Of a stretch of 64,000 nt of DNA, positions 1 through 11,017 are shown piece by piece. Under the pieces are notes generated by a model. That model worked only from the letters and a program-made list of their open reading frames with translations. It was not told where the DNA came from and made no database searches. The stretch spans positions 71,673,772 to 71,737,771 of the forward strand of contig NC_092051.1 of assembly GCF_003086295.3 (NCBI RefSeq). The letters are read 5' to 3'. The position numbers were made by a program, and so were the translations under genes. The first letter of the stretch is position 1. Every line of letters begins with the position of its first letter. This stretch comes from Arachis hypogaea. Lineage: Eukaryota > Streptophyta > Magnoliopsida > Fabales > Fabaceae.

Positions 1-1835
1 CTGCCGAAGATGAGGCCATTACGGCTCGCCTTAAGGTGACCTCCTCAGGATAGCGTCATTTAAAGAACGAGTGTCAGCACAACGTAAAAAAAAAAAATCG
101 GAGGAGCCTGCCGAAGATGAGCCCATTACGGCTCGCGTTTAGGTCTCCTCCTCGAGATACCGTCATTTAAAGAACGAGGGTCAGCACAACGTAAAAAAAA
201 AACTGAGGAGCCTGTCGAAGATGAGGCCATTACGGCTCGCCTTTAGGTGTCCTCCTCAGGATAGCATCATTTAAAGAACGAGGGTCAGCACAACGTAAAA
301 AAATCCAGAAAAAAAACCGGAGGAGCCTTTCGAAGATGAGGCCATTACGGCTTGCGTTTAGGTGTCCTCCTCGGGATAGCATCATTTAAAGAACGAGGGT
401 CAGCACAACGTAAAAAAAATCTGGAAAAAAAAAACCAGAGTTGCCTGTCGAAGAGGAGGCCATTACGGCTTGCGTTTAGGTGTCCTCCTCGGGATAGCGT
501 CATTTAAATAACGAGGGTCAGCACAACGTAAAAAAAACAAAAACCCCAGAAAAAAAACCCTGGGGAACTTGTCAAAGATGAGGCCATTACGGCTCGCCTT
601 TAGGTGTTTTCCTCGGGATAGCGTCATTTAAAGAATGAGGGTCAGCACAACGTAAAAAAAAAAAAAAAAACCGGAGGAGCCTGCCGAAGATGAGGCCATT
701 ACAGCTCGCGTTTAGGTCTCCTCCTCGAGATAGCATCATTTAAAGAACGAGGGTCAGCACAACATAAAAAAGAAAAACCTGAGGATCCTGTCGAAGATGA
801 GGCCATTACGGCTCGCCTTTAGGTGTCCTCTTCGGGATAGCATCATTTAAAGAACGAGGGTCAGCACAACGTAAAAAAAAATCCGAAAAAAAAAACTGGA
901 GGAGCCTGCCGAAGATGAGGCCATTACGGCTTGCGTTTAGGTGTCCTACTCAGGATAGCATAATTTAAAGAACGAGGGTCAGCACAACGTAAAAAAAAAA
1001 TCCAGAAAAAAAAAACCTGAGGAGCCTTTCGAAGATGAGGCCATTACGGCTTACGTTTAGGTGTCCTCCTCGGGATAGCGTCATTCAAAGAACGAGGGTC
1101 AGCACAACGTAAAAAAAATAAAAAAAACCGGAGGACCCTGTCGAAGATAAGGCCATTACGGCTCGCCTTTAGGTGTCCTTTTCGGGATAGCATCATTTAA
1201 AGAATGAGGGTCAGCACAACGTAAAAAAAATCTGGAAAAAAAAAACCGAAGGAGCCTGTCAAAGAGGAGGCCATTACGGCTTGCTTTTAGGTGTCCTCCT
1301 CGGGATAGCGTCATTTAAATAACGAGGGTCATCACAACGTAAAAAAAAAAAAGAAACCCCGAAAAAAAACCCGGGGGAACCTGTCAAAGATGAGACCATT
1401 ACGTCTCGCCTTTAGGTGTTTTCCTCGTGATAGCGTCATTTAAAGAACGAGGGTCAGCACAACGTAAAAAAAAAAAACCGGAGGAGCCTGCCGAAGATGA
1501 GGCCATTACGGCTCGCCTTTAGGTGTCCTCCTCGGGATAGCATCATTTAAAGAACGACGGTCAGCACAATGTAAAAAAAAATCCAGAAAAAAAAACTGGA
1601 GGAGCCTTTCGAAGATGAGGCCATTACGGCTTGCGTTTAGGTGTCCTCCTCAGGATAGCATCATTTAAAGAACGAGGGTCAGCACAACGTAAAAAAAAAT
1701 CTGGAAAAAAAACCGGAGGAGCCAGTTGAAGATGAGGCCATTACGGCTTGCGTTGGGGTGTCCTCCTCGGGATAGCATCATTTAAAGAACGAGGGTCAGC
1801 ACAACGTAGAAAAAAACTGAAAAAAAAAAAACCTG
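1..1835 (+). repeat. Satellite array, segment A
   Basis: About 16 head-to-tail monomers. The core of about 94 bp starts GGAGGAGCCTG, passes GAGGCCATTACGGCTCGC and GCGTCATTTAAAGAACGAGG, and ends CAGCACAACGTA. An A-rich linker of roughly 10-35 nt follows, often split by CCGG or CCAG. The A-tracts are always on the + strand, so there is no inversion. The segment matches 7049-8992 almost monomer for monomer, except that the 7049 copy has one extra monomer of about 110 bp (near 8535-8640). There is no coding potential. Confidence 0.95.
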
Positions 1836-1840
1836 GGGGA
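1836..1840. repeat. Target-site duplication, left (GGGGA)
   Basis: GGGGA precedes the LTR start and is repeated at 3856-3860 just after the LTR end. Joining the flanks restores the satellite context CCTGGGGGAACCTGTC seen in monomers elsewhere, so this is a true 5-bp TSD. Confidence 0.9.
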
Positions 1841-2152
1841 TGATGACAAGTCATCTTAACCTAGTTTCACTAGTCTTTTTCTTTTGTTTTCAATAGATTT
1901 TATGCACTTTCTTGAGCCATAAGTAAGCCAATTGGGTAGAATTTCATGTTTCCTTTGATTCAATCAACCATGGATAAATTGATGCATTTTTATGAGATTT
2001 TGTGCTATAACTATAATATATTATGAAAGAATAACAATCTCATGATTTTAAGCATAGCTTTGATGTCTTTGATTGATTGATGATAGGTGAAAAGAGCTTT
2101 GAAGAAGGTTGAAGAAAGAAGGAATGGCAAAGAGCAAGAGAGAACAAAAAGC

Positions 2153-2185
2153 TTGAGCTAAAGCTTGCCTCAAACTTTAGCTCAA
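2153..2185. repeat. Inverted repeat in U3
   Basis: TTGAGCTAAAG pairs perfectly with CTTTAGCTCAA (11-bp arms) around a loop CTTGCCTCAAA. It is the first of a series of palindromes upstream of the TATA box, and is present at equivalent places in the other two LTR copies. Confidence 0.85.
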
Positions 2186-2206
2186 ACTTTTAGAGGAGCT
2201 TGACTA

Positions 2207-2506
2207 CACCCTGGAGGAAGCAAAAGCTTGCGCCAACGTTTGACCTCAAGCTTTTAGGCAAACGTTGGCGCCACAACAAACACACCCTGGAGGGAGCAAA
2301 AGCTTGCGCCAACGTTTGACCTCAAGCTTTTAGGAAAACGTTGGCGCCACAACAAACACACCCTGGAGGGAGCAAAAGCTTGCGCCAACGTTTGACCTCA
2401 AGCTTTTAGGCAAACGTTGGCGCCACAACAAACACACCCTGGAGGGAGCAAAAGCTTGCGCCAACGTTTGACCTCAAGCTTTTAGGCAAACGTTGGCGCC
2501 ACAACA
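2207..2506 (+). repeat. Four tandem 76-bp palindromic units in U3
   Basis: The phase of the AGCTTGCGCC marker is 2225, 2301, 2377 and 2453, an exact 76-bp period. Each unit is a nested inverted repeat: GCGCCAACGTTTG pairs with CAAACGTTGGCGC, and AAAAGCTTG with CAAGCTTTT inside and outside it. In unit 2 the right arm reads GGAAAACG instead of GGCAAACG. The array lies in U3 upstream of the TATA box. Confidence 0.95.
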
Positions 2507-2690
2507 GCCTGAAGGGGTATACTTCCAACAAGAATAACTTGAGTTGTAGATGTCCAATTGAGGTGATTTCAATTGGGTTAGAAAGCTAACATTCAGAGCT
2601 TTCCAACCATATATAATAGTCTATAGTGGGCATAAAATTGGCAACGTTGACAAGAGGACAAAGTAGCACCTCAAGAGGCGTGCAAGAGGG

Positions 2691-2740
2691 ATCCACGTTT
2701 GGCTCAAAGTTTGACCTCAAACTTTGGCTCAAACGTGGAT
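2691..2740. repeat. 50-bp palindrome in U3
   Basis: ATCCACGTTTG at the left pairs with CAAACGTGGAT at the right. The inner part (CAAAGTTTGA / TCAAACTTTG) also pairs, with a few mismatches between. Confidence 0.85.
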
Positions 2741-2771
2741 GACAGCAAGGGAGGCTAGCTGATATGAAAAT

Positions 2772-2806
2772 CTTGAGTAAAAGTTTGCCTCAAACTTTTA
2801 CTCAAG
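2772..2806. repeat. Perfect 16-bp inverted repeat in U3
   Basis: CTTGAGTAAAAGTTTG and CAAACTTTTACTCAAG are exact reverse complements separated by CCT. It lies about 135 bp upstream of the TATA box. Confidence 0.9.
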
Positions 2807-2941
2807 CTTTTCTGGTTCATGGCCCGGTTCACAAATGGGTTTCTCTCCAACTCCAAGAGCAATCAACAGAGGCTTTTGTCAACCCAATTCCATCAAGAGC
2901 AAAGACCCAATTCAAGGCTTGAAGATCATTTGAAAAAAGTG

Positions 2942-2949
2942 TATAAATA
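2942..2949 (+). promoter_or_regulatory. LTR TATA box, copy 1
   Basis: TATAAATA sits in the middle of the LTR after the palindromic U3 and before a T-rich R/U5 region. The same octamer lies at matching places in the other Athila-like LTRs of this window. Confidence 0.75.
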
Positions 2950-3860
2950 GCTTAGATTTTAAGTTTTTAGGGAGCTTTTCCGTTTTAGTTTTTACTGAGT
3001 GATTTTGGGAGAGCTTTTGGGTTAGAAGTTAATTTGAGATTCTGAGTCTTGGGGAAGGAGAATTGAATTCTCTTCCTCTTAGTTTTCTTGTTTTCAATTT
3101 CATTTACACTTGCCTTGAATCTTGGGTGTTGGAAAATTGAAGGAATTCTGTTTCAATCTCACCCTGAGATCTCTCTGTTTTATTTACTTTACTTTTTGAG
3201 AAATCAATATTTGCATTCCTTTCTTGTACTGCTTGATCTTTACTTTTCTTGCAATTGAATTCTGAATTTGGATCTAGGAAGGCATTGAGATCTAGACTTG
3301 GTTATCTAGTCTCTTGGGTCCTGAGATCTGGAGTTTTCATTTTAATTTCTCTGTTGAATGCGTCTCCAAGTTCATTTACATTTCCAGTTGAGATCCGTTT
3401 CATTTTAATTCCTTTTCTATTTTTCTGTTTATCGCAATTTACTTTTCCTTGTCTAATTTCTGCAAATCCAATTCCCAATTCCCGTTATAATTCAAGCCAT
3501 TTACATTTCTTGCACTTCAAGATTCTGCAATTTACATTTCTTGCGTTCTAAGTTTCTGCCATTTAATTTCTTGTTCTTTAAGATTCAGCACTTTTATTTT
3601 CTGTTCTCTTTACTTTACTGCAATCATCCCTCTCCCTTTAATTTTCATGCAATTTAAATTTCAGTTAATTACAAATCACTCAACTAAATCTTGATTCGAT
3701 TGAGTAAATCAACCACTAAACAAAAATTGCTCAATCCTTCAATCCCTGTGGGATCGACCTCACTCCCGTGAGTTTTATTACTTGATGCGACCCTGTACAC
3801 TTGCCGGTGAGATTCGTGTGTTTGGAATTCGTTTTTTTTCCAAAAATACTCATTAGGGGA

Positions 3861-4884
3861 ACCTGTCAAACATGAGCCCATTATGGCTCGCCTTTAGGTG
3901 TCTTCCTTGGGATAGCGTCATTTAAAGAACGAGGGTCAGCACAACGTAATAAAAAAAAGGAAGAAAAAAACTAGAAAAAAAAATGGAGGAGCCTGCCGAA
4001 GATGAGGCCATTACGGCTCGCTTTAAGGTGACCTCCTCAGGATAGCGTCATTTAAAGAACGAGGGTCAGCACAACGTAAAAAAGAAAATAAACCGGAGGA
4101 GCCTACCGAAGATGAGGCCATTATAGTTCGCGTTTAGGTCTCCTCCTCGAGATAGCATCATTTAAAGAACGATGGTCAGCACAACGTAAAAAAAAAAGGG
4201 AGGAATCTTCCGAAGATGAGGCCATTACGGCTTGCCTTTAGGTGTCCTCCTCGGGGTAGCGTCATTTAAAGAACGAGGGTCAGCACAACGTAAAAAAAAA
4301 CCGGAAAAAAAAACCCGAGGAGCCTACCGAAGATGAGGCCATTACGGCATGCGTTTAGGTGTCCTCCTCGGGATAGCGTCACTTAAAGAACGAGGGTCAG
4401 CACAGCGTATAAAAAAAATCAGAAAAAAAAACCCGGGGGAACCTGTCAAAGATGAGGCCATTACGGCTCGCCTTTAGGTGTCTTCCTCGGGATAGCGTCA
4501 TTTAAAGAACGAGGGTCAGTACAACGTAATAAAAAAAAGGGAAGAAAAAAACTTAAAAAAAGAATAAACGGAGGAGCCTGCCGTAGATGAGGCCATTACG
4601 GCTCGCCTTAACGTGACCTCCTTAGGATAACGTCATTTAAAGAACGAAGGTCAGCGCAACGTAAAAAAAAAAAACCAGAGGAGCCTGCCGAAGATGAGCC
4701 CATTATGGCTCGCGTTTAGGTCTCCTCCTCGAGATAGCGTCATTTAAAGAACGAGGGTCAGCACAACGTAAAAAAAAAAAAGAAAAAAAAAACTGAGGAG
4801 CCTGTCGAAGATGAAGCCGTTACGGCTCGCCTTTAGGTGTCCTCCTCGGGATGGCATCATTTAAAGAACGAGGGTCAGCACAAC

Positions 4885-4928
<44 letters not shown>

Positions 4929-7900
4929 GAGGAGCCTGCCGAAGATGAGCCCATTATGGCTCGCGTTTAGGTCTCCTCCTCGAGATAGCGTCATTTAAAG
5001 AACGAAGGTCAGCACAACGTATAAAAAAAATCGAAAAAAAAAACCCGTGGGAACCTGTCAAAGATGAGGCCATTACGGCTCGCCTTTAGGTGACTTCCTC
5101 GGGATAGCGTCATTTAAAGAACGAGGGTCAGTACAACATAAAAAAAAAAGGGGAAGAAAAAAACTTGAAAAAAGAAGAAACGGAGGAGCCTGCCGAAGAT
5201 GAGGCCATTACGGCTCGCCTAAGTTGACCTCCTCAGGATAGTGTCATTTAAAGAACGAGGGTCAGCACAACGTAAAAAAAAAAAAAAAAAAACCGGAGGA
5301 GCCTGTAGAACATGAAGCCGTTACGGCTCGCCTTTAGGTGTCCTCCTTGGGATAGCATCATTTAAAGAACGAGGGTCAGCACAACGTAAAAACAATCCAG
5401 AAAAAAAAAATGGGAGGAGCCTTTCGAAGATGAGGCCATTACGGCTTACGTTTAGGTGTCCTCCTCGGGATAGCGTCATTTAAAGAACGAGGGTCAGCAC
5501 AACGTAAAAAGTCAAAAATAAAAAAAACCGGAGGAGCCTGTTGAAGATGAGGCCATTACGGCTCGCCTTTAGGTGTCCTACTCGGGATAGCATCAACTAA
5601 AGAATGGGGGTTAGCACAACGTAAAAAAAATCTGGAAAAAAAAAACTGAAGGAGCTTGTCGAAGAGGAGACCATTACGGCTTGCGTTTAGGTGTCCTCCT
5701 CGGGATAGCGTCATTTAAATAACGAGGGTCATCACAACGTAAAAAAAAAATCCCGAAAAAAAAACCCGGGGGAACCTGTCAAAGATGAGGCCATTACGGC
5801 TCGCCTTTAGGTGTTTTCCTCGTGATAGCGTCATTTAAAGAACGAGGGTCAGCACAACGTAAAAAAAAAAAAAAAAACCGGAGGAGCCTGCCGAAGATGA
5901 GGCCATTACGGCTCGCGTTTAGGTCTCCTCCTCGAGATAGCGTCATTTAAAGAACGAGGGTCAGCACAACATAAAAAAAAAACCTGAGGATCCTGTCGAA
6001 GATGAGGCCATTACGGCTCGCCGTTAGGTGTCCTCTTCGGGATAGCATCATTTAAAGAACGAGGGTCAGCACAACGTAAAAAAAATTTGACAAAAAAAAA
6101 CTGGAGGAGCATGCCGAAGATGAGGCCATTACGGTTTGCGTTTAGGTGTCCTCCTCGGGATAGCGTCATTTAAAGAACGAGGGTCAGCACAACGCAAAAA
6201 AAAGGAAAAAAAACGGAGGAACCTGCCAAAGATAAGGCCATTACGGCTCGCCTTTAGGTGTCCTCCTCGGGATAGCATCATTTAAAGAACGAGGGTCAGC
6301 AGAACGTAAAAAAAAATCTGGAAAAAAAAAACCGGAGGAGCCTGTCGAAGATAAGGCCATTACGGCTTGCGTTTAGGTGTCCTCCTCGGGATAGCGTCAT
6401 TTAAAGAACGGAGGGTCTGCACAACGTAATAAAAAAAAGGAAGAAAAAAACTTGAAAAAAGAAGAAACAGAGGAGCCTGCCGAAGATGAGGCCATTACGG
6501 CTTGCCTTAATGTGACCTCCTCAGGATAGCGTTATTTAAAGAACGAGGGTCAGCACAACGTAAAAAAAAAACTGAGGAGCCTGTCGAAGATGAGGCCATT
6601 ACGGCTCGCCTTTAGGTGTCCTCCTCAAGATAGCGTCATTTAAAGAACGAGGGTCAGCACAACGTAAAAAAAATCTGGAAAAAAAACCAGAGGAGCCTGT
6701 CGAAGAGGAGGCCATTACGGCTTGCGTTTGGTGTCCTCCTCGGGATAGCGTCATTTAAATAATGAGGGTCAGCACAACGTAAAAAAAAAAAACCCCGAAA
6801 AAAAAAACCGGGGGAACCTGTCAAAGATGAGGCCATTACGGCTCGCCTTTAGGTGTTTTCCTCGGGATAGCGTCATTTAAAGAACGAGGGTCAGCACAAC
6901 GTAAAAAAAAAAAAACCTGAGGATCCTGTCGAAGATGAGGCCATTACGGCTCGCCTTTAGGTGTCCTCTTCGGGATAGCATCATTTAAAGAACGAGGGTT
7001 AGCACAACGTAAAAAAAATCTGAAAAAAAAAAAAAACTGGAGGAGCCTACCGAAGATGAGGCCATTACGGCTCGCCTTAAGGTGACCTCCTCAGGATAGC
7101 GTCATTTAAAGAACGAGTGTCAGCACAACGTAAAAAAAAAAAAAAAAATCGGAGGAGCCTGCCGAAGATGAGCCCATTACGGCTCGCGTTTAGGTCTCCT
7201 CCTCGAGATACCGTCATTTAAAGAACAAGGGTCAGCACAACGTAAAAAAAAAACTGAGGAGCCTGTCGAAGATGAGGCCATTACGGCTCGCCTTTAGGTG
7301 TCCTCCTCAGGATAGCATCATTTAAAGAATGAAGGTCAGCACAACGTAAAAAAAATCCAGAAAAAAAAACCGGAGGAGCCTTTCGAAGATGAGGCCATTA
7401 CGGCTTGCGTTTAGGTGTCCTCCTCGGGATAGCATCATTTAAAGAACGAGGGTCAGCACAACGTAAAAAAAATTTGGAAAAAAAAACCAGAGTTGCCTGT
7501 CGAAGAGGAGGCCATTACGGCTTGCGTTTAGGTGTCCTCCTCGGGATAGCGTCATTTAAATAACGAGGGTCAGCACAATGTAAAATAAACAAAAACCCCA
7601 GAAAAAAAACCCTTGGGAACTTGTCAAAGATGAGGCCATTACGGCTCGCCTTTAGGTGTTTTCCTCGGGATAGCGTCATTTAAAGAATGAGGGTCAGCAC
7701 AACGTAAAAAAAAAAAAAAAAACCGGAGGTGCCTGCCGAAGATGAGGCCATTACAGCTCGCGTTTAGGTCTTCTCCTCGAGATAGCATCATTTAAAGAAC
7801 GAGGGTCAGCACAACATAAAAAAGAAAAACCTGAGGATCCTGTCGAAGATGAGGCCATTACGGCTCGCCTTTAGGTGTCCTCTTCGGGATAGCATCATTT

Positions 7901-8992
7901 AAAGAACGAGGGTCAGCACAACGTAAAAAAAATCCGAAAAAAAAAACTGGAGGAGCCTGCCGAAGATGAGGCCATTACGGCTTGCGTTTAGGTGTCCTAC
8001 TCAGGATAGCATAATTTAAAGAACGAGGGTCAGCACAACGTAAAAAAAAATCCAGAAAAAAAAAACCTGAGGAGCCTTTCGAAGATGAGGCCATTACGGC
8101 TTACGTTTAGGTGTCCTCCTCGGGATAGCGTCATTCAAAGAACGAGGGTCAGCACAACGTAAAAAAAATAAAAAAAACCGGAGGAGCCTGTCGAAGATAA
8201 GGCCATTACGGCTCGCCTTTAGGTGTCCTCCTCGGGATAGCATCATTTAAAGAATGAGGGTCAGCACAACGTAAAAAAAATCTGGAAAAAAAAAAACCGA
8301 AGGAGCCTGTCAAAGAGGAGGCCATTACGGCTTGCTTTTAGGTGTCCTCCTCGGGATAGCGTCATTTAAATAACGAGGATCATCACAACGTAAAAAAAAA
8401 AAAGAAACCCCGAAAAAAAACCCGGGGCAAGCTGTCAAAGATGAGACCATTACGTCTCGCCTTTAGGTGTTTTCCTCGTGATAGCGTCATTTAAAGAACG
8501 AGGGTCAGCACAATGTAAAAAAAAAAAACCGGAGGAGCCTGCCGAAGATGAGGCCATTACGGCTCGCATTTAGGTCTCCTCCTCGAGATAGCGTCATTTA
8601 AAGAACGAGGGTCAGCACAACGTAAAAAAAAAACCTGAGGATCTTGTCGAAGATGAGGCCATTACGGCTCGCCTTTAGGTGTCCTTCTCGGGATAGCATC
8701 ATTTAAAGAACGACGGTCAGCACAATGTAAAAAAAAATCCAGAAAAAAAAACTGGAGGAGCCTTTCGAAGATGAGGCCATTACGGCTTGCGTTTAGGTGT
8801 CCTCCTCAGGATAGCATCATTTAAAGAACGAGGGTCAGCACAACGTAAAAAAAAATCTGGAAAAAAAACCGGAGGAGCCAGTTGAAGATGAGGCCATTAC
8901 GGCTTGCGTTGGGGTGTCCTCCTCGGGATAGCGTCATTTAAAGAACGAGGGTCAGCACAACGTAGAAAAAAACCGAAAAAAAAAAAAACCCG
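3861..8992 (+). repeat. Satellite array, segment B
   Basis: About 46 monomers between LTR copies 1 and 2. The subtypes recur in order. Examples are a CGGGGGAACCTGTCAAAG monomer whose linker is AATAAAAAAAAGGAAG, then a CTTAAGGTGACC monomer, a GTTTAGGTCTCC monomer and a GGCTTGCGTTT monomer. The first ~2.1 kb and last ~0.36 kb match segment C (11018-13474). The piece from 7049 on matches 1-1835. The longest A run, 38 nt, is at 4887-4924. Confidence 0.95.
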
Positions 8993-9363
8993 GGGGATGA
9001 TGACAAGTCATCTTAACCTAGTTTCACTAGTCTTTTTCTTTTGTTTTCAATAGATTTTATGCACTTTCTTGAGCCATAAGTAAGCCAATTGGGTAGAATT
9101 TCATGTTTCCTTTGATTCAATCAACCATGGATAAATTGATGCATTTTTATGAGATTTTGTGCTATAACTATAATATATTATGAAAGAATAACAATCTCAT
9201 GATTTTAAGCATAGCTTTGATGTCTTTGATTGATTGATGATAGGTGAAAAGAGCTTTGAAGAAGGTTGAAGAAAGAAGGAATGGCAAAGAGCAAGAGAGA
9301 ACAAAAAGCTTGAGCTAAAGCTTGCCTCAAACTTTAGCTCAAACTTTTAGAGGAGCTTGACTA

Positions 9364-9663
9364 CACCCTGGAGGAAGCAAAAGCTTGCGCCAACGTTTGA
9401 CCTCAAGCTTTTAGGCAAACGTTGGCGCCACAACAAACACACCCTGGAGGGAGCAAAAGCTTGCGCCAACGTTTGACCTCAAGCTTTTAGGAAAACGTTG
9501 GCGCCACAACAAACACACCCTGGAGGGAGCAAAAGCTTGCGCCAACGTTTGACCTCAAGCTTTTAGGCAAACGTTGGCGCCACAACAAACACACCCTGGA
9601 GGGAGCAAAAGCTTGCGCCAACGTTTGACCTCAAGCTTTTAGGCAAACGTTGGCGCCACAACA
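9364..9663 (+). repeat. Four 76-bp palindromic units, LTR copy 2
   Basis: Same arrangement as 2207-2506 at an offset of 7157, including the GGAAAACG variant in unit 2. Confidence 0.94.
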
Positions 9664-10098
9664 GCCTGAAGGGGTATACTTCCAACAAGAATAACTTGAG
9701 TTGTAGATGTCCAATTGAGGTGATTTCAATTGGGTTAGAAAGCTAACATTCAGAGCTTTCCAACCATATATAATAGTCTATAGTGGGCATAAAATTGGCA
9801 ACGTTGACAAGAGGACAAAGTAGCACCCCAAGAGGCGTGCAAGAGGGATCCACGTTTGGCTCAAAGTTTGACCTCAAACTTTGGCTCAAACGTGGATGAC
9901 AGCAAGGGAGGCTAGCTGATATGAAAATCTTGAGTAAAAGTTTGCCTCAAACTTTTACTCAAGCTTTTCTGGTTCATGGCCCGGTTCACAAATGGGTTTC
10001 TCTCCAACTCCAAGAGCAATCAACAGAGGCTTTTGTCAACCCAATTCCATCAAGAGCAAAGACCCAATTCAAGGCTTGAAGATCATTTGAAAAAAGTG

Positions 10099-10106
10099 TA
10101 TAAATA
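10099..10106 (+). promoter_or_regulatory. LTR TATA box, copy 2
   Basis: TATAAATA at the same position within the LTR as in copy 1. Confidence 0.72.
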
Positions 10107-11017
10107 GCTTAGATTTTAAGTTTTTAGGGAGCTTTTCCGTTTTAGTTTTTACTGAGTGATTTTGGGAGAGCTTTTGGGTTAGAAGTTAATTTGAGATTCT
10201 GAGTCTTGGGGAAGGAGAATTGAATTCTCTTCCTCTTAGTTTTCTTGTTTTCAATTTCATTTACACTTGCCTTGAATCTTGGGTGTTGGAAAATTGAAGG
10301 AATTCTGTTTCAATCTCACCCTGAGATCTCTCTGTTTTATTTACTTTACTTTTTGAGAAATCAATATTTGCATTCCTTTCTTGTACTGCTTGATCTTTAC
10401 TTTTCTTGCAATTGAATTCTGAATTTGGATCTAGGAAGGCATTGAGATCTAGACTTGGTTATCTAGTCTCTTGGGTCCTGAGATCTGGAGTTTTCATTTT
10501 AATTTCTCTGTTGAATGCGTCTCCAAGTTCATTTACATTTCCAGTTGAGATCCGTTTCATTTTAATTCCTTTTCTATTTTTCTGTTTATCGCAATTTACT
10601 TTTCCTTGTCTAATTTCTGCAAATCCAATTCCCAATTCCCGTTATAATTCAAGCCATTTACATTTCTTGCACTTCAAGATTCTGCAATTTACATTTCTTG
10701 CGTTCTAAGTTTCTGCCATTTAATTTCTTGTTCTTTAAGATTCAGCACTTTTATTTTCTGTTCTCTTTACTTTACTGCAATCATCCCTCTCCCTTTAATT
10801 TTCATGCAATTTAAATTTCAGTTAATTACAAATCACTCAACTAAATCTTGATTCGCTTGAGTAAATCAACCACTAAACAAAAATTGCTCAATCCTTCAAT
10901 CCCTGTGGGATCGACCTCACTCCCGTGAGTTTTATTACTTGATGCGACCCGGTACACTTGCCGGTGAGATTCGTGTGTTTGGAATTCGTTTTTTTTCCAA
11001 AAATACTCATTAGGGGA

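Larger units (their letters stand above)
1841..3855 (+). mobile_element. Solo LTR (Athila-like Ty3/gypsy), copy 1
   Basis: This 2015-bp solo LTR begins TGATGACAAG and ends CTCATTA, a one-base decay of the CATCA end seen in the related LTRs at 39572-41745 and 55706-57408. It is flanked by the GGGGA TSD, with no PBS or internal region. It holds U3 palindromes at 2153-2185, 2207-2506, 2691-2740 and 2772-2806, a TATA box at 2942, and the conserved U5 block around TGTGGGATCGACCTCACTC near 3740-3770. It is nearly identical to copies 2 and 3. By eye it differs from both at three sites (CACCTC for CACCCC near 2670, GATTCGATTG near 3695, CCCTGTACAC near 3792), so copies 2 and 3 are the closer pair. 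Confidence 0.93.
8998..11012 (+). mobile_element. Solo LTR, copy 2
   Basis: 2015 bp, with the same TGATGACAAG start, CTCATTA end and GGGGA TSD (8993-8997 and 11013-11017) as copy 1. Identical ends in the same satellite context show duplication with the array, not independent insertion. It shares with copy 3 the variants CACCCC, GATTCGCTTG and CCCGGTACAC, and the right-flank variant CCTGTTAAAC. Confidence 0.93.

Noticed and set aside
3249..3551. 100-codon ORF repeated at 10406 and 14888, and 65-codon antisense ORFs at 3684, 10841 and 15323
   Set aside because: All lie within the triplicated solo LTR (T-rich R/U5). They are identical only because the LTR was copied, and have no start context, homology or domain.
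6654..6836. 60-codon antisense ORF across two monomers
   Set aside because: Its repeated protein halves simply mirror the monomer repeat; poly-Phe comes from the A tracts.
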